Below are positions 27,262 through 36,622 of a stretch of 64,000 nucleotides of DNA, piece after piece (the first letter of the stretch is position 1; every line of letters begins with the position of its first letter). This stretch comes from MED-G116 sp038147495 (GTDB taxonomy: Bacteria; Pseudomonadota; Alphaproteobacteria; Puniceispirillales; Puniceispirillaceae): NCBI GenBank assembly GCA_038147495.1, contig JAYQTT010000015.1, forward strand, positions 1-64,000. Reading direction: 5' to 3'. The position numbers and the translations under genes were made by a program. The notes below the pieces were generated by a model. The model did not search any database, was not told the origin of the DNA, and was given only the letters and a program-made list of their open reading frames with translations.

Positions 27262-28260
27262 ATGAAAGCAGTCACTTTCAAAGAAAAGAACCGGGTTGGT
27301 GTTGATGCGCTGGCTGATCCAAAGCCGGGGCCGAGTGACGTTGTTCTGCAGGTCAAGGCCAGTGGCGTCTGCCACACTGATTATGAAGTATTGAAAGGAA
27401 ATTATGGCACTGGAGGGTTTCCTCTGGTGCCCGGCCACGAATATACCGGAATCATCCAGGATGTCGGTTCAGAGGTTACCGCCTTTGCCGTTGGTGACCG
27501 GGTGGTTGTTGATCCAAACTTTGAATGCGGTAGCTGCAAAGCATGTCGGCGTGGCTGGGCGCATCTTTGTGAAAATCTGGGTGCCTATGGCGTCACCAAA
27601 CATGGTGGCTTTGCCGAATATAGCTGTGTGAACAGTGCAAACCTTCATAAGCTTGGCGATATGACTTTTTCGCGCGCTGCTCTGGCAGAACCTGTTGGCT
27701 GCGTTCTCAACGGTGTGGATGCGGTTTATGCACCATGGATGGATGACGCCCTTATTTTCGGCGCAGGTCCGATGGGGTTATTGATGGGGCTTGCGCTGAA
27801 GGCAGTCGGTGTGACCAGAGTAACTGTTTGCGATATTCTGGAACACAGGCTCGAATTGGCAGAGCAATTTGGCTTCAATGCCGTGTCGAATGGTTCCAAA
27901 GCGCTGGGTGATTGGCATCAACGCGCCGATCTCGTGGTAGAAGCCACCGGCGTACCGGAAGTGGCCGCCGACTTAACCCGCTTTATGACAAATGGTGGCA
28001 AGGGTCTGTTCTTTGGTGTGTGCCCGTCCGATGCGCATATCAACCTCTCGCCTTTTGAGGTTTTTCGCAGACAGCTGACGCTTGCTGGAACACATTCCTT
28101 GAACCACAACATACCAAGATCATTGGATGTGATTGCCGCTATCGGTTCACAAATTGACCGGCTTGTGTCGCATAAACTTCCGCTGGAGGAAGTTGGGCAT
28201 TTTCTCGCGACAAAGCCTCCGGAGAACAGCCTCAAGGTTCAATGGGTATCTGAACCGTAA
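27262..28260 (+). CDS. Zinc-dependent alcohol/polyol dehydrogenase
   Basis: A 332-residue medium-chain dehydrogenase; the start is set at MKAVTF because the upstream extension overlaps mtlK and is not conserved in type. Catalytic zinc residues are C37, H38 and H59-E60 (GHEY). Structural zinc cysteines are C89, C92, C95 and C103. The Rossmann motif FGAGPMGLL follows near residue 173. In Agrobacterium a dehydrogenase of this fold oxidises D-altritol to D-tagatose and sits with the kinase and GatZ-type genes, as here. Last gene of the polyol operon. Specificity inferred. Confidence 0.85.
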   Translation: MKAVTFKEKNRVGVDALADPKPGPSDVVLQVKASGVCHTDYEVLKGNYGTGGFPLVPGHEYTGIIQDVGSEVTAFAVGDRVVVDPNFECGSCKACRRGWAHLCENLGAYGVTKHGGFAEYSCVNSANLHKLGDMTFSRAALAEPVGCVLNGVDAVYAPWMDDALIFGAGPMGLLMGLALKAVGVTRVTVCDILEHRLELAEQFGFNAVSNGSKALGDWHQRADLVVEATGVPEVAADLTRFMTNGGKGLFFGVCPSDAHINLSPFEVFRRQLTLAGTHSLNHNIPRSLDVIAAIGSQIDRLVSHKLPLEEVGHFLATKPPENSLKVQWVSEP

Positions 28261-28320
28261 GCTCTTGTCATAATATGGTGGCCTCTGCCCTGTGCATCCA
28301 TATGGCCGGCGCACAGTCTG

Positions 28321-28797
28321 TTACTGGCTGGACTGGGCGGTGATCGCGTCATGCTTTTGCTGAATATGTTTTGGCCAAGTGCTTTTGATGAAGGACAGCG
28401 CCGCGATAATTTCCTCGTCCGTGAGCTTGCCCTCATAGGCCGGCATGTTGTTTGGATAGGCTTTGCCGATCATCTTTTCGATCCCGTATTTGGTCATCAC
28501 GAACAGATAGGCATCGGGGTGATGCCAAGTGTGCCCCGTCTCGTCATGCGGTGGCGCTGGCAAATATCCATTCGGATCACGCTGGCGCCAATTCGCCTGA
28601 CCTTCCAGATTGGCGCCATGGCAGGATGCGCAATTCTGCGTGTAAACCTGTTTTCCCAAAGCCACAACCGAAGGGTCATTCGGCGTGAGCGCAATGTTCG
28701 CCCCGGCCTGTTCAACCGGCGATGCCACATAGACGACAAAGCCAATGATCGCGGCGACACCAAGGATCGCAATGGTCAGCAGTCGTTTGGTCAACAT
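28321..28797 (-). CDS. Membrane-anchored c-type cytochrome
   Basis: A 158-residue protein with an uncleaved-looking N-terminal helix (residues 5-26) and one class I cytochrome c domain outside the membrane. The haem motif is CASCH at 56-60 and the axial methionine is probably M118 in NNMPAY. Typical of small electron carriers that feed terminal oxidases or sulfur and alcohol oxidation. It is followed on the minus strand by nothing related; the methyltransferase gene lies upstream by 27 bases. Confidence 0.85.
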   Translation of the reverse strand: MLTKRLLTIAILGVAAIIGFVVYVASPVEQAGANIALTPNDPSVVALGKQVYTQNCASCHGANLEGQANWRQRDPNGYLPAPPHDETGHTWHHPDAYLFVMTKYGIEKMIGKAYPNNMPAYEGKLTDEEIIAALSFIKSTWPKHIQQKHDAITAQSSQ

Positions 28798-28824
28798 GGC
28801 CTGATCACGTCCCTTACTCTCCAG

Positions 28825-29599
28825 TTACCGTTTCAAGGCGCGGAAATGCCCCGGGCGATGCTCGCCGGACTCGAGAACCTTCAGCATCTTTTCCCACACA
28901 CCGACTTGCCGCTTGATTTCCTCTTCTCCGACCAGCGCTGCCATTTCATCGAACATATCGCCGCGAATGATCTCCAGCTCTCTTGTGGCTCTGGAAAAAT
29001 ACCACGCGTTCCGGTCCGTGACGCTGATGTCTGCAAAGCCGATTTCGGCCAGAGTCGTCTCGTAAAAACCGAGTGACCCCATATGGAAATCGAGCCCCTC
29101 GGCCTTGATATAGTCACGCATAGAGGCGGTCATCCGGCCTTCATCCCAAGTCATCCAGTCTCCGGCGACAAGCCAGCCACCGGGTTTGAGAACGCGGAAG
29201 ATCTCGGTCAATATGTGTTTTTTGTCGACCACATGAATGAGGCTGTCCTTGCTGAACACGGCGTCAAAGCTGTTGTCCGGAAACGGGATATTGTCGGGCG
29301 AAACCGTCTCGAAAGTGACCTTGTCGTCGATCCCCTTTTCCGCGGCAATCTCGCGGGCGCGATCCACAACCTCGGCCTCGATGTCGATCCCCACAAGCGT
29401 GTCGATGTCATGCGTGGTCGCGATGTGAACCAGCGCGCCGCCGCACCCACAGCCAAAGTCGAGCAGGCGTTTGCCCGACAGGTCCAGATTGCCCAAAATC
29501 AAATCCACCTCGGACGCGCCGCCCGGAGACAGAAATCCCTTCACCCCACAGTTTCTCAAGAAATCTTATATGGTTTTTGTCATAGTCCTGATCGCTCAT
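28825..29599 (-). CDS. Class I SAM-dependent methyltransferase, one-base frameshift
   Basis: The conserved N-terminus MSDQDYDKNHIRFLEKLWGE starts at 29599, but the rest (FLSPGGASEVDLIL onward) is in another frame. Removing one G from the G3 run at 29537-29539 joins them into a protein of about 257 residues. The SAM site LLDFGCGCGGALVHIA and the acidic VGIDIE are intact, with PDNSFDAVFSKDSLIH as motif II. Relatives methylate small amines such as phosphoethanolamine or act on unknown substrates. An uncorrected reading from an internal start (29559) would lose part of the substrate cap. Likely a sequence error. Confidence 0.78.
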
Positions 29600-29924
29600 C
29601 ACCCGAACCCCGGCCTCATCTCGCTATATCCTGATATTATGAGATAAGCGGATTTATGGGAAATAACATTTGCCGAAAATGCCAGGCGATTGAGATTTGG
29701 ATGGGGGTGGGGTGGGGTGTTTGAGTGCGTGTTGCAATTAGGCTGGATCAAAAATGTTAAATAATGGGTCCGTGACGTGGAGCGTTAAACAAATATATCT
29801 GGTTGTAGCGACAATGAAGACGCACAGGTGATTTTTGGGCTGAGGTCAGTGATGGTCAATGCCTGTTCTGCATGCCAACAGATCGAGGGTTTGATCTGAT
29901 TGATAGGACAGTTCGTGACAGTGA
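29600..29924. other. Intergenic region without a supported gene
   Basis: About 325 bases between the methyltransferase and the GAF gene. It contains a G-rich run (GGGGGTGGGGTGGGGTG near 29704) but no convincing ORF, RNA gene or terminator. Confidence 0.5.
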
Positions 29925-30433
29925 TTAGGTTGGTTTTGCTGGCACCATCGCAGGCAGGGCAAAGGATGCGAAAAGGCGCGCCGGGGCGATGTGATGGGGT
30001 TTGTAAAACCCTTCTTCATGCAGCAGGTTGACGGAACCCAGAATAGCGCCGTCATAGATCAGCGGTACATTCAACACCGAGGCACAACCAAGCTCTTCAA
30101 TCGTCTTGTGATCCGGAAATGCTGCCCTAATGTCATTGGCATCCACACCGATATAAGGTTCTCCCCGATCAAGCAGCAGTTCTGTCCATGCAGACGGGAC
30201 AATCTGCTTCCGTCCCGAGACCGGATAGGCTTCGGGCTGGTTGGTATAGAGCCGTTCCAGTTCCCGTGGCTGTTGATGCTGGTACAAGACCGTGAACAGG
30301 ATATGGCCAATTTCATCCCCATAACCTGATCAAGGGCCCTAAAAATCGTATGTGGTTGCGGTGATTTGCACTGGGCGGCAAGCAAGTCTGAAATCGCGCT
30401 TTCATATCGAGGGCTGTGTTCTGTAGACATCAT
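29925..30433 (-). CDS. GAF-domain protein, one-base frameshift
   Basis: A single GAF-type ligand-binding domain of about 169 residues, split into two frames. The first frame gives MMSTEHSPRYESAISDLLAA to FRALDQVMG; the second resumes as DEIGHILFTVLYQHQQ and continues through SVLNVPLIYDGAILGSVNLLHE. Adding one G to the G4 run at 30317-30320 restores the join. Its ATG overlaps the GntR gene stop (ATGA), so it is probably translated with that regulator and may sense the same metabolite. Free-standing GAF proteins of this type have no established enzyme activity. Confidence 0.72.
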
Positions 30434-31161
30434 ATTTCCAATTCTTCCTTGAGGCTCTGTGACTGTCGGGAGATCAGCGTATCCAGCCGTGAGCGTGAAA
30501 GTTTGTGATGTTCAACCGCGAGCTTATCTGCAGTCTTGATATCCTGCTTGCTGATCGCATCAAAAATGACCCGGTGCTGGCGCGCCGTTTCTGCAAGATG
30601 TGTTTTGATATCGGGGTCGTTGTAGGGATGTGCCGAAAAACAGATACGGTGAAGCCGCAGGGCTTCGGTAAGAACGCTTCGGTAGAAATCTGAGATATAG
30701 GGGTTCGCTGTGGCCGCGGCGATGGCAAGGTGAAAGTGATGATTGGCTTCAGTCAGCATCACGCCATCAAGTGTCGGGATGGTGTCCTCAAAGTGGATCA
30801 GTTTCTGATGGATCAGATCAAGTTCTTCGTCTGTCCGCATTTCGGCAGCAAGCCTCTGGACTAGGCGACTGGAAATCAGCAAGGCATCATAAAGCGGTGG
30901 GATCGAGGCCAGATCCATCTGGGCAACGGAAACGACACGCCCCTTGCGGACGGCAAGTCCACCAGCAATCAGCTGGATCAGTGCCTCACGAACAGGGGTC
31001 CGGGATACATTCAGCTGTTTGGCGATGCTGCTCTCATCCATGATTGCTCCGGGCTGGAGCTCAACCCGCAGGATGGCGTCACGCAAGTGTCTGAAAACAT
31101 TGTTGCCGTCACGGTTGTAACCGTCCGGATCAAGATTTTTTGCTTTCATAACGCCCGACAT
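30430..31161 (-). CDS. GntR-family regulator, FCD type
   Basis: A 243-residue regulator with an N-terminal winged helix (FRHLRDAILRVELQPGAIM, then LNVSRTPVREALIQL as recognition helix) and an all-helical FCD effector domain from about residue 85. The usual FCD metal-site histidines are suggested by NHHFHLAIA and the later H residues. The start is uncertain: the frame extends upstream to 31200 across the candidate operator, so the ATG at 31161 is preferred. Divergent from the first hydantoinase module, which it probably controls. Confidence 0.85.
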   Translation of the reverse strand: MSGVMKAKNLDPDGYNRDGNNVFRHLRDAILRVELQPGAIMDESSIAKQLNVSRTPVREALIQLIAGGLAVRKGRVVSVAQMDLASIPPLYDALLISSRLVQRLAAEMRTDEELDLIHQKLIHFEDTIPTLDGVMLTEANHHFHLAIAAATANPYISDFYRSVLTEALRLHRICFSAHPYNDPDIKTHLAETARQHRVIFDAISKQDIKTADKLAVEHHKLSRSRLDTLISRQSQSLKEELEI

Positions 31162-31191
31162 GGTTCGGTTTTCCTGTTGCAAAAAAAATTC

Positions 31192-31210
31192 AGTATGCAA
31201 ATATTATACT
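31192..31210. promoter_or_regulatory. Candidate GntR operator between gntR and hyuA1
   Basis: Inverted AGTAT and ATACT with a 9-base AT-rich centre, in the gap between the divergent gntR and hyuA genes. On the minus strand it includes TATAAT, so it may overlap the gntR promoter and allow autoregulation. Function inferred. Confidence 0.45.
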
Positions 31211-31248
31211 AGAATTGTGTGTGTTTCAAAGGGGGAGTTTTGATCACC

Positions 31249-33294
31249 ATGTCCTGGATTTTAGGTGTTGATGTTGGTGGGACCTTCACGGATTTTTCGA
31301 TCCGTAACGATGAGACAGGCGAATCATTCATTCATAAGCGGCCATCAACGCCGGAAGACCCGTCAAAAGCAATTATAAACGGGTTTCGGGAATTGCTGGA
31401 AAAAACCTCGGTTGATCATAACGCTGTCACCCGCTTTGCCCATGGCACAACGGTGGCCACAAATGCGCTGCTGCAACGTAAAGGCGGGCAGCTTGCGCTC
31501 ATCACCACGGCGGGGTTCCGTGACTTGCTGGAAATTGGCCGCCAGGTGAGGCCAAAGGTTTATGACCTGCAAATTGATGCGCCGCCACCGCTTATTCCCC
31601 GCCATCAGCGGTTTGAAATCAAGGAACGAATAGGGTCAAAAGGTGAAATCATCACACCGCTTGAGACCGCAGAAATCGCAAAAGTTATCGAAGACATAAA
31701 AGGCCTTGAACATGTCGATGGCGTTGCTGTCTGTCTGCTTTTCTCTTTCCTCAACCCGGAACATGAACAAAAACTCGGTGCGGCAATCAGAGAGGCCATG
31801 CCCGGCCTGTCCGTTTCACTTTCCAGCGAGGTTCATCCCGAATTTCGTGAATATGAGCGGTTTTCGACAGCGGTGATCAATGCCTATCTGCAGCCAGAGG
31901 TCAGCCGCTATATGGAAAATCTGAAACATGGCATTGCCCATGATGCGCCGATGGCAAAGCTTGGTATTTTTCAGTCAAGCGGTGGTTTGACCTCTGTCGA
32001 ACGGGCATCGCAGTTTCCCGTGCGGATGGCGCTTTCAGGCCCGGCTGCCGGTGTCGTTGGCGGTGCCCAATGTGCGATCAAGGCGGATATCGGTGATGTG
32101 ATCACCCTCGATATGGGAGGGACAAGCACAGATGTCTGCGTTATCCGTGAGGGCAACGCTGATTTGGCGAATATGCGCGATATAGCGGGCTTCCGGATCC
32201 GACTGCCGATGGTCGACATCAATACGGTTGGTGCAGGCGGCGGGTCAATCGCCCATATCGGCAGGGATGGCTTGATGAAAGTCGGCCCGATCAGTGCCGG
32301 TGCCGTTCCGGGACCAGCCTGTTATGGCCATGGGGGGACAGAGCCAACGGTATCCGATGCCAATCTGGTATTGGGGCGTCTGCCGGAACAGCTTGTTGGT
32401 GGTGGTCTGACGCTCGATCGTGACAAGGCGATAGAAGTAATTGCCCCGCTGGCCAGTCATTTGGGGTTATCGCTTGAAGAAACCGCGCTTGGCATTATCG
32501 GTATCGTCAATTCAAATATGACGCGGGCGATCAGGGCCGTCACCGTTGAGCGCGGCTATGACCCCCGAGATTTTTCCCTCATGCCATTTGGTGGGGCCGG
32601 CGGTCTGCACGCAATTGATGTTGCTGAATCATTGCTGATGAAACGGATACTGATCCCCCGGTCGCCGGGCATCCTGTGTGCCGAGGGACTGATTGTGGCG
32701 GATCTTCAGGAGAGCTTTGTCGCCACCCAGCGCACGCCTCTTGATGGTGATCTGGCGCCGGTAAGGTCGGTACTCGCGGAATTGATTGAAAGAGCAATGC
32801 CGTGGTTTGACAATGAAGGTGCAGGCAGTATCTCGCAATCGCTGATGTTGCAGATTGATATGCGGTATATTGGTCAGAATTACGAATTGTCAGTGCCCGC
32901 AGGGAATATGCTTGAATCACCTGATCTGCCGGAAATAGACCTTCTCAAAAACCTCTTTTTCGAAGCCCATGAACGCAGCTACGGCCATCATGATGCCGAA
33001 GCCGCTGTGGAAATTGTCAATATCAGGCTTCAGGCCATTGCATCCCTGCCGGAAATGAAATCGGTCAAGGCGGTGCCTTCGGCAGCCCCGGAGCCTATTG
33101 AATATCGTGATGTCTGGTTTGATAAGGATGGTGCGATCAGGACACCCGTCTTTGATCGTGCGGCGCTGTCTCCCGGTTTTACCCATAAAGGGGCCGCGAT
33201 CTTCACCCAGACCGATGCGACAACACTTATGCCACCATGGTGCAACATGTATGTCGATGATGAGGAAAACCTGATCATGGAGATTACCCGATGA
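31249..33294 (+). CDS. Hydantoinase/oxoprolinase family, subunit A (module 1)
   Basis: A 681-residue HyuA-type subunit from an ATP-dependent family that opens cyclic amides such as hydantoins and 5-oxoproline, or carboxylates ketones. The start is the ATG at 31249, about 11 bases after GGGGGAG. Two actin-like ATPase phosphate loops are seen: GVDVGGTFTDF near residue 6 and DMGGTSTDVC near 287, plus GAGGGSIAHIG. Its end overlaps hyuB by 4 bases. About 20 kb of the window holds two such A/B pairs. The true substrate cannot be told from the sequence. Confidence 0.85.
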   Translation: MSWILGVDVGGTFTDFSIRNDETGESFIHKRPSTPEDPSKAIINGFRELLEKTSVDHNAVTRFAHGTTVATNALLQRKGGQLALITTAGFRDLLEIGRQVRPKVYDLQIDAPPPLIPRHQRFEIKERIGSKGEIITPLETAEIAKVIEDIKGLEHVDGVAVCLLFSFLNPEHEQKLGAAIREAMPGLSVSLSSEVHPEFREYERFSTAVINAYLQPEVSRYMENLKHGIAHDAPMAKLGIFQSSGGLTSVERASQFPVRMALSGPAAGVVGGAQCAIKADIGDVITLDMGGTSTDVCVIREGNADLANMRDIAGFRIRLPMVDINTVGAGGGSIAHIGRDGLMKVGPISAGAVPGPACYGHGGTEPTVSDANLVLGRLPEQLVGGGLTLDRDKAIEVIAPLASHLGLSLEETALGIIGIVNSNMTRAIRAVTVERGYDPRDFSLMPFGGAGGLHAIDVAESLLMKRILIPRSPGILCAEGLIVADLQESFVATQRTPLDGDLAPVRSVLAELIERAMPWFDNEGAGSISQSLMLQIDMRYIGQNYELSVPAGNMLESPDLPEIDLLKNLFFEAHERSYGHHDAEAAVEIVNIRLQAIASLPEMKSVKAVPSAAPEPIEYRDVWFDKDGAIRTPVFDRAALSPGFTHKGAAIFTQTDATTLMPPWCNMYVDDEENLIMEITR

Positions 33295-34973
33295 CCCGCA
33301 AAGACCCTGATCCGATCACGCTTGAAATCCTCTGGAACAATCTCAACTCGATTGCTGATGAATGTTTCATCACGCTGATGCGAAGCGCGTTTTCAACCAA
33401 CATCAAGGAACGCCATGACCATTCGACTGCGATCACCGATGCTTCAGGCAATCTGATTGCTCAGGCAGAACATGCCCTGCCTATCCATCTTGCTTCAATG
33501 GCCGGACTGGTGGCGCATATACTTGACCGCTATGACGGTGACATCAATGAGGGTGATATTTTCATTTCCAATGATCCTCATGTGGCCGGGGGCACGCATC
33601 TGCCTGACATCAACATGGCGATCCCTGTCTTTAATCAAGGCCGCCTTGTGGGGTTTGTTGCCAATATCGTCCACCATGCCGATGTTGGCGGCGCCATGGC
33701 CGGATCAATGTCCGGTGGCATGGATGAGATTTACAAAGAGGGTCTGCGTATCCCCATTGTGAAACTCTACCATCAGGGTGTGGTGAATGATGCCATCATG
33801 CGGATACTGCTGCTCAATATGCGGTTGCCTGAAGAGAGGAAGGGTGATCTTAACGCGCAGATTGCTGCCTGCCGACTGGGCGTTGCGCGGCTTAAAGATA
33901 TCATTCAACGTTATGGGGCTGATTATCTCGAAGATATCTATGCCGCAATCCTCGATCGTTCCCGCCAGCGTATGGAAACAGCGATCGAGGCACTGCCCGA
34001 TGGCACCTATCGCTTTGAAGACATGATGGATGATGACGGGATTGATACGCTGGATATTCTGATTGCTGTTGATATCACCAAAAAGGGCAAGAATATCCTT
34101 TTTGATTTCTCCCGTTCGGCATCACAGGTGGCGGGGAATTTTAACCTGACCTTCAATGCAACCCAGTCTGCAGTGTGTTATTCACTGAAAGCGTTGCTTG
34201 ATCCGGAAATGCCCAATAACAGTGGCATCTTTCAGGCAATCGACATCACCGTTCCGGAGGGATCTTTCCTGAATTGTGTTGCTCCTGCCGGCGTTGCCTT
34301 GCGGGCGAATACCTGCCAGCGGGTTGTCGATGTGGTGATCGGAGCCTTTGCCGATGTTCTGCCGTCACAGGTGATCGGTGCGGCGAATGGTGCGAATACC
34401 AGCGCTGTCTTCGCAGGCGTTAATCCGGAAACAGGTCAGCGCTATGTGTATCTTGAAACCCTTGGCGGCGGCATGGGGGCTCGGGCAACAAAAGATGGCA
34501 AGGATGGTGTTCAGGTCAATATCACCAACACGTCAAATTTGCCGGTTGAAGCCATTGAAATGGAATATCCGCTGCGCGTTGAAGCTTATGCTCTGGTTGA
34601 AGACTCAGGCGGGGCAGGCGAATATAGAGGCGGTTTGGGTATTCGCAGAACGATCCGCCCTGTCGGTCATATCTGTGAGTTCAACGGTGTCGGTGAACGG
34701 TTTCGCCATCAACCCTGGGGGGTGTTCGGTGGTCAACCCGGTTCAGCCGGACGGTTTTATTTTGTCGATGAAAATGGCGAAAAAAGAGACCTTCCATCAA
34801 AGACAGGGAGCATCAAACTTGACAGCAAGACAGCTGTTTTCATGGAAACACCGGGGGCAGGCGGTTATGGCAACCCTGAAAACCGATCTTCAGAAAATCG
34901 TGAAGAAGACAGGCGATCAGGAAAATTCAGCCATGAATATCTTGCCAAAAACTATCCAATGCCATCACAGTAA
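33291..34973 (+). CDS. Hydantoinase/oxoprolinase family, subunit B (module 1)
   Basis: A 560-residue HyuB-type subunit, partner of the preceding A subunit. It opens TLEILWNNLNSIADECFITLMRSAFS and contains the conserved GDIFISNDPHVAGGTHLPDI (about 89-108) and GGAGEYRGGLGIRRTI near residue 445. The start overlaps the A-subunit stop (ATGA), indicating coupled translation into one complex. A TRAP importer follows 38 bases later. Confidence 0.87.
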   Translation: MTRKDPDPITLEILWNNLNSIADECFITLMRSAFSTNIKERHDHSTAITDASGNLIAQAEHALPIHLASMAGLVAHILDRYDGDINEGDIFISNDPHVAGGTHLPDINMAIPVFNQGRLVGFVANIVHHADVGGAMAGSMSGGMDEIYKEGLRIPIVKLYHQGVVNDAIMRILLLNMRLPEERKGDLNAQIAACRLGVARLKDIIQRYGADYLEDIYAAILDRSRQRMETAIEALPDGTYRFEDMMDDDGIDTLDILIAVDITKKGKNILFDFSRSASQVAGNFNLTFNATQSAVCYSLKALLDPEMPNNSGIFQAIDITVPEGSFLNCVAPAGVALRANTCQRVVDVVIGAFADVLPSQVIGAANGANTSAVFAGVNPETGQRYVYLETLGGGMGARATKDGKDGVQVNITNTSNLPVEAIEMEYPLRVEAYALVEDSGGAGEYRGGLGIRRTIRPVGHICEFNGVGERFRHQPWGVFGGQPGSAGRFYFVDENGEKRDLPSKTGSIKLDSKTAVFMETPGAGGYGNPENRSSENREEDRRSGKFSHEYLAKNYPMPSQ

Positions 34974-35011
34974 TTGGTAAATTAGAGATTGTTCAACCAA
35001 GGGAGGAAGAA

Positions 35012-36010
35012 ATGAACATGTTTATGAAATCATGCGTGATGACTGCAGCGGCAGTGCTGGCATTCAGCACCGCAGCGTCCGCAGCCACTGTCAAATGGGA
35101 CATGGCCAATGAATATCAGGAGAGCTCGATCCATGGTGAGGGTCAGAAAGTTTTCTCTGATACCCTGATGAAGGAGTCTGGCGGTTCTGTTGTGGTGACC
35201 AACCATTTCGGCGGGTCTATCGGTTATAAATCAAAAGAACATTTCGATGCTGTCGGCGACGGTGCATTGCCAATTGCCAATACATCAATGGGGCAGGTTG
35301 CCGGTATTGAGCCGATTTTCCTGCTGTCTTCACTGCCGTTTCTTGTCGGTTCTGCAGATGATGCCAAGCTGCTTTGGGAAGTGGCCAAACCGCATTACGA
35401 AGCGGTCTTTGCCAAGCACAATCAGGTCCTGCTCTATGCGTCACCATGGCCACCTGCAGGAATCTGGTCAAAGAAGCCGGTTCTGTCCTCCTCAAATCTC
35501 TCGGGCCTGAAAATCCGTGCATGGGATGCCAGCGGTACAAGAACGCTGAAAACAGCTGGCGCTGCTGCTGTTCAGATGAGCTGGGCTGATGTTGTTCCTC
35601 AGCTTTCCTCCGGTGGAATCGAGGCGGTTCTGACTTCAGCTGAAGGCGGCGTGAACGCAAAATTCTGGGAACATCTGTCCCATTTCAATGCCATCAACTA
35701 TTCGATGTCGCTGAACATGACCCATGTTAACAAGGACGCGTTTGATGCGCTGAGTGCCGAACAGAAAGCCGCTGTGATGAAAGCGGCTGAAGTGGCTGGT
35801 GACGCTGCCTGGGCGGCGCTCGCCGAACGCGTTGGCCAGAACTACAAGGACATGCGCGCCAATGGCATCACGGTTGCTGAGACTGTTCCGGCAGGCTTCC
35901 TTGGTGAGCTGAATGCTGCTGGTGATGGCGTCTATGATGACTGGCTTTCTAAGGTTGGAGATACAGGTAAAGCTATTCTCGATGAGTATAAGTCGCGTCG
36001 GGGTAACTAG
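35012..36010 (+). CDS. TRAP transporter substrate-binding protein (DctP type, module 1)
   Basis: A 332-residue periplasmic binding protein. GGGAGGAAGAA precedes the ATG. The signal peptide runs to about ASAA, and the mature protein starts TVKWDMANEYQESSIHGEG. The family arginine that binds carboxylates is suggested in LKIRAWDASGT near residue 170. It delivers the substrate to the DctQM pair; a carboxylate related to the hydantoinase substrate is likely. A terminator-like hairpin follows. Confidence 0.87.
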   Translation: MNMFMKSCVMTAAAVLAFSTAASAATVKWDMANEYQESSIHGEGQKVFSDTLMKESGGSVVVTNHFGGSIGYKSKEHFDAVGDGALPIANTSMGQVAGIEPIFLLSSLPFLVGSADDAKLLWEVAKPHYEAVFAKHNQVLLYASPWPPAGIWSKKPVLSSSNLSGLKIRAWDASGTRTLKTAGAAAVQMSWADVVPQLSSGGIEAVLTSAEGGVNAKFWEHLSHFNAINYSMSLNMTHVNKDAFDALSAEQKAAVMKAAEVAGDAAWAALAERVGQNYKDMRANGITVAETVPAGFLGELNAAGDGVYDDWLSKVGDTGKAILDEYKSRRGN

Positions 36011-36018
36011 ATCTTTTC

Positions 36019-36050
36019 AAAAAGGGCAGGTGCAACCCTGCCCTTTTTTT
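36019..36050 (+). terminator. Hairpin with T-run after dctP (module 1)
   Basis: A 10-bp stem (AAAGGGCAGG with CCTGCCCTTT) with a short loop, ending in a run of seven or more T. Intrinsic terminator form, only 46 bases before dctQ, so it likely lets the binding protein be made in excess. Confidence 0.82.
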
Positions 36051-36096
36051 AATTTTGTGTATTATTTAAGCGATGTTTTTAGAGGGGGGAGGCATC

Positions 36097-36600
36097 ATGC
36101 TGAACATACTGGAAAGCCTGTCACGACGGCTCAGTACAGCAGGAGCATGGGTGGCCGCCGGGCTCCTCGTTTATATGGTGATCCATATTTTGGTTGAGAT
36201 CATCGCGCGTACAGTATTTGACTCATCTACCTATTCGCTTGATGAATTTGTCGGTTATGCAATCGCGGCGATGACCTTTCTTTCACTTGGACATACCTTC
36301 AGTGAAGGTAAACTTATTCGGGTCAATATTCTAACCAACGCCATTTCAGGGCTGTTCAGTCTGATCGTTGAACTGATCTGTATTGCCTTCACTTTCGGCG
36401 TGATCCTGTTCTTTGCCCGCTATGTTTGGCGCAGTCTTTATCGGAACTGGGAGAGAGGGACGATCAGCCCCACCCTAACAGAAACGCCGATCTGGATTGT
36501 GGAATCCGTATTTTTCTGTGGTCTGTGTATTTTCCTTCTGCAGATGCTGACATCAGCCCTTGTCAGGATTGCGCGGTATCGCGCCCCGAAAGAAGCCTGA
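36097..36600 (+). CDS. TRAP transporter small permease (DctQ type, module 1)
   Basis: A 167-residue inner-membrane protein with four predicted helices. The start at 36097 is backed by GGGGGGAGG; the frame begins 24 bases earlier without a site. The segment ARTVFDSSTYSLDEFVGYAIAAMTFLSLG is typical of DctQ. Confidence 0.85.
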   Translation: MLNILESLSRRLSTAGAWVAAGLLVYMVIHILVEIIARTVFDSSTYSLDEFVGYAIAAMTFLSLGHTFSEGKLIRVNILTNAISGLFSLIVELICIAFTFGVILFFARYVWRSLYRNWERGTISPTLTETPIWIVESVFFCGLCIFLLQMLTSALVRIARYRAPKEA

Positions 36601-36622
36601 GAGGAAAGGGGAGGATCAGACC

